Shown here: positions 23,092-35,200 of the stretch, one piece after another
Layout: every line of letters begins with the position of its first letter
Numbering within the stretch: position 1 is the stretch's first letter
Program-made: the position numbers and the translations under genes
Source of the DNA: Heterocephalus glaber
Lineage: Eukaryota > Chordata > Mammalia > Rodentia > Bathyergidae
DNA length: 64,000 bases
Direction of reading: 5' to 3'
Assembly (NCBI RefSeq): GCF_000247695.1
Contig: NW_004624842.1
Span: forward strand, 3,762,570 to 3,826,569
Notes under the pieces: generated by a model
What the model saw: only the letters and a program-made list of their open reading frames with translations
Database searches by the model: none
What the model was told of the DNA's origin: nothing

Positions 23092-25986
23092 ATGGCTGTG
23101 GTCATCCGTTTGCAAGGTCTCCCAATTGTGGCGGGGACTATGGACATTCGCCACTTCTTCTCTGGATTGACCATCCCTGATGGGGGCGTGCATATTGTAG
23201 GGGGTGAACTGGGTGAGGCTTTCATCGTTTTTGCCACTGATGAAGATGCAAGGCTTGGTATGATGCGCACAGGTGGTACAATTAAAGGGTCAAAAGTAAC
23301 ACTGTTGTTGAGTAGTAAAACAGAAATGCAGAATATGATTGAACTGAGTCGTAGGCGTTTTGAAACTGCCAACTTAGATATACCACCAGCAAATGCTAAT
23401 AGATCAGGACCACCACCTAGCTCAGGAATGAGTGGTAGGGTAAATTTGCCTACAACTGTACCCAACTTTAATAATCCTTCGCCAAGTGTAGTTACTGCTA
23501 CGACTTCTGTTCATGAAAGCAACAAAAACATACAGACGTTTTCCACAGCCAGCATAGGAACTGCTCCTCCAAGTATGGGAACTTCTTTTGGGAGCCCAAC
23601 GTTCAGCTCAACCATTCCGAGTACAGCCTCTCCAATGAATACAGTCCCTCCACCACCAATTCCTCCAATTCCAGCACTGCCATCTCTGCCACCGATGCCA
23701 TCCATTCCCCCAATACCAGTTCCCCCTCCAGTACCTACATTGCCTCCGGTGCCTCCTGTCCCCCCAATTCCCCCAGTCCCTTCTGTGCCACCCATGACCC
23801 CACTGCCACCCATATCAGGTATGCCACCCTTGAATCCGCCACCTGTGGCACCTCTACCTGCTGGAATGAATGGCTCTGGAGCGCCTATAAATCTGAACAA
23901 TAATCTGAACCCTGTGTTTCTGGGTCCATTGAATCCTGTTAACCCTGTCCAGATGAACTCTCAAAGCAGCGTGAAACCACTTCCCATCAATCCTGATGAT
24001 CTGTATGTCAGTGTGCATGGAATGCCCTTTTCTGCAGCGGAAAATGATGTCAGAGATTTTTTCCATGGGCTCCGTGTTGATGCAGTGCATTTGTTAAAAG
24101 ATCATGTAGGTCGAAATAATGGGAATGGATTGGTTAAGTTTCTCTCCCCACAAGATACATTTGAAGCTTTGAAACGAAACAGAATGCTGATGATTCAACG
24201 CTATGTGGAAATTAGCCCTGCCACAGAGAGACAGTGGGTAGCTGCTGGAGGCCATATCACTTTTAAGCAAAGTATGGGACCTTCTGGACAAAGCCATCCC
24301 CCTCCTCAGACACTTCCCAGGTCAAAATCACCCAGTGGTCAGAAAAGGTCAAGGTCAAGATCACCACATGAGGCTGGTTTTTGTGTTTACTTGAAAGGGC
24401 TACCATTTGAAGCAGAAAACAAACATGTCATTGATTTTTTTAAAAAGTTGGATATTGTGGAAGATAGTATTTATATAGCATACGGACCCAATGGTAAAGC
24501 AACTGGTGAAGGCTTCGTAGAGTTCAGGAATGAGGCTGACTATAAGGCTGCGCTGTGTCGCCATAAACAATACATGGGCAATCGCTTTATTCAAGTCCAT
24601 CCAATTACTAAGAAAGGTATGCTAGAAAAGATAGATACAATTCGGAAAAGACTCCAGAACTTCAGCTATGACCAGAGGGAAATGGTGTTAAATCCAGAGG
24701 GAGATGTCAACTCTGCCAAAGTCTGTGCCCATATAACAAATATTCCATTCAGCATTACCAAGATGGATGTTCTTCAGTTTCTTGAAGGAATCCCAGTGGA
24801 TGAAAATGCTGTACATGTTCTTGTTGATAATAATGGGCAAGGTCTAGGACAGGCATTGGTTCAGTTTAAAAATGAAGATGATGCACGTAAGTCTGAACAC
24901 TTACACCGTAAAAAACTTAATGGGAGAGAAGCTTTTGTTCATGTAGTTACCCTAGAAGATATGAGAGAAATTGAAAAAAATCCCCCCGCTCAAGGAAAAA
25001 AGGGGTTAAAGATGCCTGTGCCAGGTAATCCTGCAGTACCAGGAATGCCAAATGCAGGAATCCCTGGGGCTGGAATCCCCGGTGCGGGAATCCCCGGTGC
25101 GGGAATCCCCGGTGTGGGAATGCCCGGTGCGGGAATGCCCGGTGTGGGAATGCCCGGTGTGGGAATGCCCGGTGCAGGAATGCCTGGTGCAGGAATACCA
25201 GGTGCTGGACTTCCCAGTGTGGGTATACCTGGTGCTGGAATACCTGGTGCGGGGATGCCCACTGCAGGAATACCCACTGCAGGAATGCCAGGTTCAGGAG
25301 GTGAAGAGCATGCCTTCCTGACAGTAGGATCAAAGGAGGCCAGCAATGGTCCTCCATTTAACTTTCCTGGTAATTTTGGTGGGTCAAACGCTTTTGGGCC
25401 ACCTCTTCCTCCTCCAGGATTAGGAGGGACCTTTGGTGATGCTAGGCCTGGTATGCCTTCAGTTGGTAACAGTGGTTTGCCTGGTCTAGGATTGGAAGTT
25501 CCAGGTTTTGGAGGTGGACCAAATAATTTAGGTGGGCCATCAGGATTTCCAGGGGGCCCTCAGAATTTTGGAAATGGCCCTGGTACCTTGGGTGGCCCCC
25601 CTGGCTTTGGAAGTGGCCCTCCTGGTCTTGGAAGTGCCCCAGGCCATTTGAGTGGACCACCAGCCTTTGGACCTGGACCTGGCCCTGGCCCTGGCCCAAT
25701 ACATATTGGTGGTCCCCCTGGCTTTGGGTCTAGTTCTGGAAAACCAGGACCTACTGTAATTAAAGTTCAGAACATGCCCTTCACTGTGTCTATTGATGAG
25801 ATTTTAGATTTCTTTTATGGCTATCAAGTTATCCCAGGCTCAGTGTGTTTAAAGTACAATGAAAAAGGTATGCCCACAGGTGAAGCCATGGTGGCCTTTG
25901 AATCCCGGGATGAAGCCACAGCTGCTGTCATTGACTTAAATGATAGACCGATAGGCTCAAGAAAAGTAAAACTTGTATTAGGATAG
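23092..25986 (+). CDS. RBM12: RBM12 (RNA-binding motif protein 12, SWAN), complete
   Basis: Single coding exon of 964 residues. The start MAVVIRLQGLP lies 22 bases after a CTGCAG acceptor at 23,069; a further in-frame ATG upstream is intronic, so this ATG is preferred. Layout: RRM1 about 1-80; Pro-rich run (PPPIPPIPALPS type) about 190-275; RRM2 about 304-380; short RS patch with RSRSRSP about 410-427; RRM3 about 430-505; RRM4 about 543-620; sixteen pentapeptide repeats 654-733; Gly/Pro-rich region about 775-885 with a GPGPGPGP run; RRM5 about 888-963. Human RBM12 is, from memory, 932 residues, so the extra length is in the pentapeptides. Nuclear RNA-binding protein related to hnRNP H/F-type RRMs; exact targets are not well defined. 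Frame fully open. Confidence 0.98.
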   Translation: MAVVIRLQGLPIVAGTMDIRHFFSGLTIPDGGVHIVGGELGEAFIVFATDEDARLGMMRTGGTIKGSKVTLLLSSKTEMQNMIELSRRRFETANLDIPPANANRSGPPPSSGMSGRVNLPTTVPNFNNPSPSVVTATTSVHESNKNIQTFSTASIGTAPPSMGTSFGSPTFSSTIPSTASPMNTVPPPPIPPIPALPSLPPMPSIPPIPVPPPVPTLPPVPPVPPIPPVPSVPPMTPLPPISGMPPLNPPPVAPLPAGMNGSGAPINLNNNLNPVFLGPLNPVNPVQMNSQSSVKPLPINPDDLYVSVHGMPFSAAENDVRDFFHGLRVDAVHLLKDHVGRNNGNGLVKFLSPQDTFEALKRNRMLMIQRYVEISPATERQWVAAGGHITFKQSMGPSGQSHPPPQTLPRSKSPSGQKRSRSRSPHEAGFCVYLKGLPFEAENKHVIDFFKKLDIVEDSIYIAYGPNGKATGEGFVEFRNEADYKAALCRHKQYMGNRFIQVHPITKKGMLEKIDTIRKRLQNFSYDQREMVLNPEGDVNSAKVCAHITNIPFSITKMDVLQFLEGIPVDENAVHVLVDNNGQGLGQALVQFKNEDDARKSEHLHRKKLNGREAFVHVVTLEDMREIEKNPPAQGKKGLKMPVPGNPAVPGMPNAGIPGAGIPGAGIPGAGIPGVGMPGAGMPGVGMPGVGMPGAGMPGAGIPGAGLPSVGIPGAGIPGAGMPTAGIPTAGMPGSGGEEHAFLTVGSKEASNGPPFNFPGNFGGSNAFGPPLPPPGLGGTFGDARPGMPSVGNSGLPGLGLEVPGFGGGPNNLGGPSGFPGGPQNFGNGPGTLGGPPGFGSGPPGLGSAPGHLSGPPAFGPGPGPGPGPIHIGGPPGFGSSSGKPGPTVIKVQNMPFTVSIDEILDFFYGYQVIPGSVCLKYNEKGMPTGEAMVAFESRDEATAAVIDLNDRPIGSRKVKLVLG
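25051..25290 (+). repeat. RBM12: 15-bp coding minisatellite in RBM12 (16 units)
   Basis: Sixteen head-to-tail 15-bp units of the form GGTGCGGGAATGCCC, each a pentapeptide G-A/V-G-I/M/L-P. Units from about 25,066 to 25,200 are nearly identical; the flanking ones are diverged (NAGIP, SVGIP, TAGIP, TAGMP). Unit length is a multiple of three, so copy-number change keeps frame. The human protein, as I recall it, has about nine weaker units here. Confidence 0.93.
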
Positions 25987-26454
25987 CCATTTATTCTTTA
26001 TAGGGTAGATCTTCATATTGCTGTGATTAATGCATCCAGATTTGTTTTCCTAGTATTTTCAAGTTAGAACCTGTGGATTGTTTCAATTGCATATAGATTG
26101 GTTTTCATAACATAGAGCATTGGTGACTGTTTACAACTTACTATCAGGATAAACATTGCTGTATGTTACAGTAAAGCTATCTGGAAAGAACACAAACATG
26201 ATTTTGGCATACCATTAGAGAAACCATTTGTAAAACCCAGTGATGACAAAGTTTATCAAGGAGTCTAGATTGTTTTGTTTTATACCATATGGGATGAAGA
26301 AAATAGAAATGTTAGTAGAGCTCATTGAGTTTGCTCTTGCCAGCTGCTGAAAAATAGAAGTTGGCTACCCTGGGAATTTGGTTTAAAGCTGAATAGATTC
26401 GCTTTGTTATAGGGTCAAAACTTTGTCTGAAGTCTTCATTTTCTTTTAAAATTT

Positions 26455-26460
26455 AATAAA
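26455..26460 (+). terminator. RBM12: Proximal RBM12 poly(A) signal
   Basis: AATAAA about 470 bases after the RBM12 stop, followed by a GT/T-rich stretch (GTATGTACCTTTATTG). Confidence 0.5.
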
Positions 26461-29377
26461 ATCTCTGTATACAGATTCATTGTATGTACCTTTATTGCTT
26501 CTTGAGGGTTCTTGCTGTATAGACAGTCCTGCTTTCGGACATTGCTGCTTTGTTTGCTAATCGACTCATTTGTAAATGAGCAGAACTGTGTTGTTGTTGT
26601 TGTTGTTGTTGTTTTTCTCAACCTAAAACTCCATACTTGGTTTGTGCTATAGTCCTGAACTTTGATTTTTAATGTCATACTTAAAACTGTGTAGAATAAG
26701 AGTTTTGCTATACAAATAAACTACGGAGTCTTCTACCTACCAGAGCCTTTTTGGTTTGACCACCAAGTTTTAGTTTAATAAGTTTAAAAATTGTTCATGT
26801 TGTTTGGATGGCATCAAAGACCAGACACCACTCTTAGTAATCAGAGTTAAGATGGCTTGATTTGAAGTCCTGTCAGTGATGGACTGATTGTTCTAGCAGT
26901 TTCCTTCTGTCCCATCATAATGTGAAATTTTGGCCTTTAAACAAAGAGATGTTCATTCATAAAGAGTATTATATGTAGGCTTTTAAAACTGAAATTGAAA
27001 TTGTTAGCTTTGTTAGCAGTGGTAGTATAGAATAAAAGATTCATAAGATGGTCCATAGGTTGATATGTTAATCCTGTTAACTTGGAGGCTTTTTTGTGTA
27101 GTTTGGTATAAACGTGGAACCTGTTTACAAAATTTTTTTATGCACAGTAAAAGTGCAAGTGCCAGAGATGAGAGAATTGAGATTCCTTGCCCTTTTATGT
27201 TCTTTTCTTTGGGATTCAGGACACTAAGGTAGGAGGACCACATAGGATCTGGTTGATAAGTGTCCTTGTCATAAAAATTGGCCTTACAGCAACAAGGCTG
27301 TACTTCAGGTTTTTTTTTTTTTCTTAGTTAAAATGCTCAAAAGATGTGTCACATTATACTATAAACATATTGACTGGGAGATTGGTGAGTTATCATGGAA
27401 AATAAATTTTATCTTTTACAAGGCCCACTTGTCTTGATTTGAAACATCCCTGACATTTCCTACAAATCAGTGTACTTACAAAGAGATCAGGCTTTTAACA
27501 GAAATATATCTTGTTAGAAAATATGTAGTGCCTTTTTGGTGTTGTAAGTCAGTGGAACAGAAACACAGCGTCGTCGTGTAATTTAGTGTTGAGAGTGGCA
27601 ACAGTTTTTTTTCTTTTTTTGTGAAATGATTGTGTTTAATCTTAGAGGATTGACAGTACAGGATTTTTGTTTAGGGAAAGGATTGTTTAGACTTTGAAAG
27701 AAAAGGTGGCGTTGTTTTGAGTCTTGGTAATTTACAAATACAAATATGCTTTAACATCACTAGATACTACCGCCTCAAAAAGTAATGCGATATTTGTATA
27801 TGCTTTTCTATTAAGTAATCATTTATCATTTCAAAGACAGAATACAAACAACTTCAGAGCTGCTTGGGAGTCTGATTTCAACCACAAATTATTTCCCCTG
27901 TTGGAAAACTATTTTCATTTTAGGAAATTGGGTTGTTTTGAAGATGAAATTTTTTTTATCTTTTTTTCACAATTTGTTTTGGTTATATGCTCATATTCTT
28001 ATTAAATATTTCATACACTTGATTGCAACTGCTTTGTTATTTCTACATCTTAGATGAATGCAAAAAGGAAAACTTGATTTCATTGTTCATTAAATAAATT
28101 AAGAAAATAGTGGTTTATATAGAAATTGGAGAGAACTTTGCTTTATATTTCGTTGAACCACAGCAGTGCTTGTTGTGAAATGTAATTAAATGCTTTGCCC
28201 TCTTGGAACTTGATTTGTGTATATCTGAGACCTATTAACATAGTGCTAACTGCTAAGCATACTGTTTATCTTGCTCTGGGCATTGAAGTTTCAGTTTTTA
28301 AAAAAATCCTTGAAAATGTGTTCTGTGAAACCTCTCTTCCTACGTATTTTCGTCTAACAATTAGATTTGGGGTAGAATTGAATTAATATTTTCTTATTTG
28401 CTTTGTACAGTATGAAGGATCTGTAAAGCTTTGCTTAAAGTTTTGTGCATTTGTAAACACTATCATGGTATTCTCAATTTTATGTGTAAATTTTATTGTC
28501 TACTTTTGGTGACTGACATTAATGAAAGAATCGTTTTCATTAGGCTTAATTTTTCTCCCTCCTGAGTTTTTATTGGTGTTTTGTTTGTTTAAAGGATTAG
28601 AGAAATCTGCAAATGTATTTTATGAATAAGCAAATTTGTAAACTTCTGAACTTCAGTGAAAGATTTAGTTCATAAGCATAATTTGGAGGAATGTTCTGTT
28701 TACACTAGTTTGGATGTACAATTATTAGTGGCTTTTTAAAATGCAGCACAGTGTTAAGTGAAATGTAGTTTCTAACTTTGTATTCCAAGTTGTCAAAGCA
28801 TCAACAATGAAAAAGCCCACTGGGAAACTATTTATTGAAAATTTCAGATAGAAATATTCAATGTAGTTAATAGTTAAGGTCAGTCTTAACCCCACTAGAT
28901 GAAAATCTAGGACTATACATGCAAGTAAGGAAATGTACATTGTTAGGTGGAAATAGTCACGTTGGATAAAAATAAGGAAGCGTAAAAAGCGTTTTTACTC
29001 AAAACCCCAGCTTTGTTTTACAGGGTTCTGAGATTGTATACAGGTGTGGGTTGAGTGTAAAAAAAATCTACTTATAATTTTAAGAACACTTGAAAAATGA
29101 GTAAAGAAAATGTCAAATTGCTGCTAATGAAATCTTTGAGAAAGAATTTCTGGCAGTGGTCAGTTTTGAAATTATTGCCCACCCTCACAAAATTGCCACA
29201 TTTAAATTGTTTTACTTAAATTGTTTTACTGGCAGTTCTATAGTAATCCAAACTTTACAAACCAGACATAGTAAAATGGTCATTGACAGAATGGCCACAA
29301 CATTGCCAGCAGATACTGCTTTGGCATCATTCAGCAGAGTTTTTGTTTTTAAAAATAAAAGTCTTGAATATTGTTCA

Positions 29378-29399
29378 ATAAACTTGTCACAAAATAAAA
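29378..29399 (+). terminator. RBM12: Distal RBM12 poly(A) signal pair
   Basis: Two AATAAA hexamers (29,378-29,383 and 29,394-29,399), with a third at 29,355. They sit at the end of the repeat-free block, shortly before an AT-rich palindrome. Confidence 0.4.
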
Positions 29400-29445
29400 A
29401 CAGGCTGATGCTTTTAATACTTTAATTGCACAAAAGTACTGTATG

Positions 29446-29486
29446 GAGATATATATAGATATATAGATATCTATATATATCTATAA
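29446..29486. repeat. AT-rich near-palindrome
   Basis: About 40 bases of ATATAGATATA-type sequence centred on GATATC, able to fold back on itself. It sits just past the distal RBM12 poly(A) signals. Confidence 0.6.
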
Positions 29487-32220
29487 AATCAGGTTTTTTT
29501 CTTCCTTTTTTAACTCCTGAAAATATTTTGTGCCTTTTTTTGGAAAGGTGGATTTGGCGATCTTAGAGGTGACAGTTGTTGCTTATCCTTGTCTGCTATC
29601 TGCTAATACTGAAGTGGAAAGAAGAGGATGCCTGGAACGGCAGGGAGGAACTTGATTCTAGGTCAAATCTGTGATATCCACCTTTTCAGGGTTTGTGTGA
29701 TTTTGCTAGGGAACTACTTAACGTGCACTTGAACAGGAGTCCATGTGCTCCTTTTTACAGGAATGTAACAGAGGAAAGGGAATTAGCATTTTGAAAATTG
29801 ATTACAGTAAAAAATGGGGATAAATCTGCATAGATTCTCAGTTGCACACCTCTAAAGCTTTGTGTGTGTGTGTTGCTTTTTATTTTTGCTTTTGCATATG
29901 TGGGGTATTTGAGGTGGAGAAGAAAGGAATCAAAAATATTGCTGCTTCTGATATTGATGCTCCTGTTTTTGTCCCTTCCATGTTTGTTCAACTTCTGAAA
30001 AAATTAGCAAGTGAAGTTTTCATAAACTTTACAGCCCTTTAAAAAAAAAAATCCTGTATTAGAGTTATAGGAACTAGTGGGCTGCAGCTTATAAGCAAAG
30101 CTCTTTTTTAAAAAGTAACTTTTCCTTTATTATGAAAGCATTTAGCCCGTATTTGAATTGTAATAACTTCTTTTAGATGTGTTTAGACATACATAATTTG
30201 AGGTAGTAGCTGAGCAGTTTTACTTTTTAAAAGCTTTATTTTTTTGAGACAGGATCTTGCTATGTGGCCCAAGCTGCCTTTGAACTCCTGGGCTCGAGCA
30301 ATCTTCCTGCCTAATCTAGTAACTGGAACTGCAGGTGTATGTCACAGTGCCTATGAGCCTTTTTAGAATTATCAAGATTGACTAAGCCCTTGAGTGAAAA
30401 ATCAGCTCCCCACAGATACCCAGAATGGCCTTTACCATCTGAAAGGGGTGGACTCTGATAATTATCTTTTTCTTGCTCAGGAGAGATTGCTTCCATAATT
30501 CTTTGTTTTCTGCTTTTCAGTGTTTTGTAGCAAGATATAAGTTATCAGTTGTGTGCGTCCATCACTATTCTCCTAAAAGTAGAGATTATTTTTGTCTGTC
30601 TGTTTTAAGTCTGAGTCTTGCTATTTGCCCAGACTGGCCTTAAACTCAGCAATCCTTCTGTCTCAGTCTCCTCAGTGAGCTGGAATTACAGGTGTGCACC
30701 ACTGCCTCTGTCTTAAAAGTAGAGCTTTTATAAGTTACAGTAGAATCTAAATTTATAACTTTGCTTTTTTATTTTAAAAATTTATTTCATTGTCATCTTT
30801 TTAGTATAAATTCTGATAGGTCATGGTGATTTGTAAAATGTTTTGGAAACAGTGTAATCTGGTAGCAGCACAATTCTTTTGATGCTGTAGTGACTTCTGG
30901 GAAAACCTTTTCTGTTCAACATAAGCAAGCTCATCTATTGGTACGTGATCAGGTAAATGTTACTTCTTCACATGGTGTACCTGGGTTTATTCTTGGTTCT
31001 TTGAACTTTAAGTCCGAGAGCCTCAGAAGGATCCTAGTATGTGACTTCTTTTCTGGGCTGTCATAACTAGCAATGAGCAACCAAGGTAGAATGCTTTACT
31101 ACAAATGCTCTGCCAGTGAGTGAGCAGTTCAAGAGGGAGAAAAAGGCCACCTAATCTAGACATTCTAGCCCCAGGTGCAAGGGGGCAGGATTCTGAAAGT
31201 CCTGGGACAATATACCGTGCTGGGGAAACATCTCACTATATCCCTTGAATTCTGTTGAACTCCAGGGACCTCCCTTCATCAAAGATTAGGACATAAAGAT
31301 TCAGTGAAACAATTGCAGAGAAGTGATAAATGGCACAGCAGAGCATTGGAAATGGGAGCACAGCTGTCAGACATCTAGACTGACTTTGGTAAAAGAGTTT
31401 TAAATCATTTTTCCTAACTGATGGCTTATCATTTTATGTTAAGAGGAGAGAGCAACTGGGGAAAATGGACAGTGACCAGCAAGAAAACAAAAATGTGAAC
31501 AGTGGCAAAAGGTGTTGAATCAGATTAACTCATCCCAGGAATGAGCTATGCAGTGCTACAGATGGACTGCTCCTTGATGTTTCAGTCCCTCTTCATTCTG
31601 CTGCCAGTTTTCTCCTTTTGCTTGCTTATAGAGTAAATTTCTGGTATCCAGGAACCGAGTCTCACCTAGACTGATGCCTCCTCACTGCTATTGCTGTAGC
31701 CCTTCCATCTTAGTGGGAAGAGACTTGATTAGTCAATAAGGCTTGTCACATGCGTTTGTGCTTCATATCAAATGGTAACAACCACGCTGTTCTACCACAA
31801 ATCACCTCTTTGCAAAGTGGAAAAGAAGGGTAAAGAAGTTCAGCTGCTTAAAGGGCCTTGAGTCATATGAAGTGGTAATGCTGCTAATTACCTCAAGAAA
31901 TCTTTGGTTTACTTTGAAGTGATTATGCCACTCTACTGCACTCCACAAATTGGTTTCAGTGGAGGTGGGAGGGTCGTACAGCCTTTATACATAATTCTCC
32001 TGTCATGAGGCCTATGGGACAAGCAGAACCCCCACTGCTATAAATGCTAGAAGGATTAATGCAAGTATTGTTGCCTGAAATCAATGCAGCTTTGCTTCTG
32101 TGACCATTTAATTGACCAGTTGAAATTAGAAATAACAGTACCTGTTGTCCTCATGCTTTTAAACAAATTTCACATGAATGGACAACTCAGCTGAAGCTGT
32201 TATACTTTAAAAAAAATTTT
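29487..32220. other. CPNE1 5' intron: largely unique stretch
   Basis: Contains two antisense B1-like SINEs (about 30,238-30,352 and 30,600-30,715). About 30,740-32,200 has nothing I recognise: no repeat family, conserved ORF or splice-site pair of note. Confidence 0.5.
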
Positions 32221-35200
32221 TTCTTTTGGTACTGGGGATCGAACTCGGGATCTTGTGCTTGTGAGGCAGGCGCCACAACCATTGAGCTAAATCCCCCAGC
32301 CAATATTTTAAAAAATTTTGAACAGTGCACCTAGCTCACCTAGGTGGAAAAGGAAGCAAAGTAAAATGCCTGTTCAAAAGTTTTCTAGTTTTGAGTTATG
32401 TAAGTGCTTGGTTGTACTTGTGCTGGGTACCTCATATACCACAGGAACCAGGTAAAGGCCTTCTTGACCAATTGCTTAAATGAATGGTCATAAACAAGTG
32501 TAAACCAGTCTTATCATATAGTTTTCTTTTTTTGTTTTTTTTTGGTGCCGGGGATTGAACCTGGGTCCTTGCGCTTGTGCAGCAGGCGGCGAAACCACTG
32601 AGCTAAATCCCCGGCCCTATCATATATAGTTTTCTTATTGTTGAAGTCTTCCTTTTGTTTATTCTACTTCCTGCACACACAAATTTTGAAGAATGACTCG
32701 TCTAAAGATCTGCATCCCAAATGAGTTATTCCAGTGAGAGATGGGGTGCTTGCGTTATGAACAATAAGTAGTTTACTTCTCCGCAGGTTCTGGTCTGCTA
32801 CTTTACACTCAGCTCCTTTTGTGCCATAGGTCACTGTACACTAGAAGTACCCCTCACCCCTGCTGCACCCCTGGGGATACTCAGGAAGGTGGTCTAATAT
32901 TGCCTTGACATTTAGCAGGTGATAGGCATTGAAAGAATGTAAATTCCAGCAGGACAGGGTGGGGGTGCAGAATTGACTGTCCTGTAGATGTTCTTTGAAA
33001 ATGTTGATATAGATCACATTTTCTGAAATTAGTATTAGCTTATTTGCACCATTCTTGCAATTCAAAATTTATTCCTTTGAAGACCTATAAATCTGGAGAC
33101 CAGCAATTTCTTCTGTTTTACTTCCTGCCTGAGTAGTCACACAAATAAGGAAAACATGATGGATGTAGAATTATTTTCCATCTGTGTGCAAGGCTAGTTA
33201 GGATAGATCATGGGGATGGACCATATGAGCTACTCTTAGTGGCCAGGTGAATTTCAGATTGGACTGAATTAATTACAGGATATGAGTTGTTGGTATAGTG
33301 GGTGGACCGAGAAATATTCTTAGGATCAGGTTCTGGTTCTGTGAATTATGTAACCCAGGACAAGTCACTTCTTTTTTGGGGGGGTGGGGGTACTGGGGAT
33401 CAAACTCATGACCTTGTGCTTTCGAGGCTGGTGAGGCACCACTGAGCTAAATCCCTGGCCTTATACTGCTTTTTCTAATATGGTAGTGGTCCCACATTGT
33501 AGCTTGAGAACTTCAGAACGGAATGTTCTTGCTTTTCTCCTTCAAAAGTTGTCACTGTCTTTATGGTTAGGTCCTCCAGAGTAGGTAGAGCAGAGGCCTT
33601 ACTCCTGAGTGTCCCATGAACTAACGAGTTGATAATGCACAAGATCCAAAGATGTACTTATGAATTTCTGAGCACTTAAAGAGGAACAGTAATGGTAGGC
33701 ACTCTGCTAGGCAGGGGTCATTCCTCATGGTTGGTCTCACTTGTCACAGTAATTGTGTAGAATTTGCATTATTGGCCCTACTTTTCAGGTGAGAAAAACC
33801 TAGACAAAGAGGAGAGTAACTTGCTGAAGGTCTTGATAATAAGAGGCAAACAATTTTCATAGATGCCAGGATGACCTCTATGATATATACTGTTTTCTAC
33901 CTCTTGTTGACTTTGAGGGAAAATGTGGAAAGCCACTGGCAGCAGTCCTGTGTCATGAATCCCGAGTCTTCTAGGGAAGAAGCTCTTGCCCTGTTCCATG
34001 CCTTTACACTTCCTCAGTGTCAAGTACAAGATGAGAGAATGGAAGCATTTTGGCATTAAAGCTTCTCCAGGTCTGCAGTCAAGCTCATGCTTATAGAATG
34101 GTAACCATACTTGTTTTGAAGTAGGCAGGTGGAGACTTTGGTGTGTGTTCAGTCTCTGAATGGGGAAAACTCCTACCCCAGTACAATCCTACCCTGCTTG
34201 AAGGCCATGCGTTCCTCTTGAGTCTGCTGCTTTGCTCATCAATTCTGAAGATAGGCTCTCTGTGAAGAGTTGGGCACAGGTTAGATTTGTTCCACTTTGG
34301 AGATGTCTTTGGGTATGTCTGGAGTTGGATTAGTGGTTCCAAATTTTTTACCTTCACCCAGTACCCATTTTCTTTATTGTATTTCCCTGCTTTTGACTTT
34401 TTGTGTGCACATTTTAAACTTTGCAGTTTTGCCATGTTGTGTGGCAACCAGGCTTCTTAGTAGCATCATATAGCTTTAAACCAAATTTAGTGTTTAGAAT
34501 TTTAGTTTGTGAACACAATTTTAGTAACCCTGAGTCATCTGTATGAATAAAGAATGACATTTTACAGATCTGCCTTTGGTTCAATTTGTGACCTATGAAT
34601 AATGTCCTTGGAGTTGCTGATTTAAATTTGGAGAACCCTTGAGTTAGAGAAGAAAACTCTGCCTTTTCTATATCCCTTGAGGAAGTTAAGGAGGAATGAA
34701 GTGGTGGATATAGTTTTTCAATCTTATTGGAAAAGAGTATTCAATGGGGTGCTCCTTCCTTTGGGAGCGTTTAGAGGATTTCCTGATTGACTTCCAAGAC
34801 TTGATGCAGCATCTGTGAGCAGCGCCAGCATGCCAAGGTAGGCAACAGATGTAAATATTACTTTGTCAGAGTGGTCCTGCAACCCAGACATTTTGATCCT
34901 CTATTTGTCCTTACAGCCTCTCTGCAAATTCTGTACCATGACCTACGTTAGTTGAAGATGGCAGTGGCAGGCCTGTTTCCAACTAGGCTTTTGAGAGTGA
35001 AAAGGGTAGTATAATTCCTGTGTTTGAAGATTGATATATGAGGGCCGGGGATTTAGCTCAGTGGTTCCGGTGCCTACCTTGCAAGCGCAAGGTCCCAAGT
35101 TCAATCCCTGGTACCAAAAAAAAAAAGGAAAATTGATATATGAATTTCAGCACATCTGGCACTGTATTGGATTCATCTCAACCAAGGAGAAAAGATGAAG

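Larger units (their letters stand above)
25987..29410 (+). other. RBM12: RBM12 3' UTR and downstream unique region
   Basis: No recognisable SINE, L1 or LTR in 3.4 kb, unlike almost everything beyond it. Candidate AATAAA signals are at 26,455-26,460, 26,715-26,720, 29,355-29,360, 29,378-29,383 and 29,394-29,399. A (GTT)n run lies at about 26,590-26,614. The absence of insertions fits a conserved long 3' UTR with proximal and distal poly(A) sites, though the distal end is inferred. Confidence 0.6.

Noticed and set aside
24947..25357. Open frames of 89-136 codons in other frames over the RBM12 repeat, on both strands
   Set aside because: The 15-bp unit is a multiple of three, so any stop-free frame stays open. 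They are shadows of the RBM12 coding sequence.
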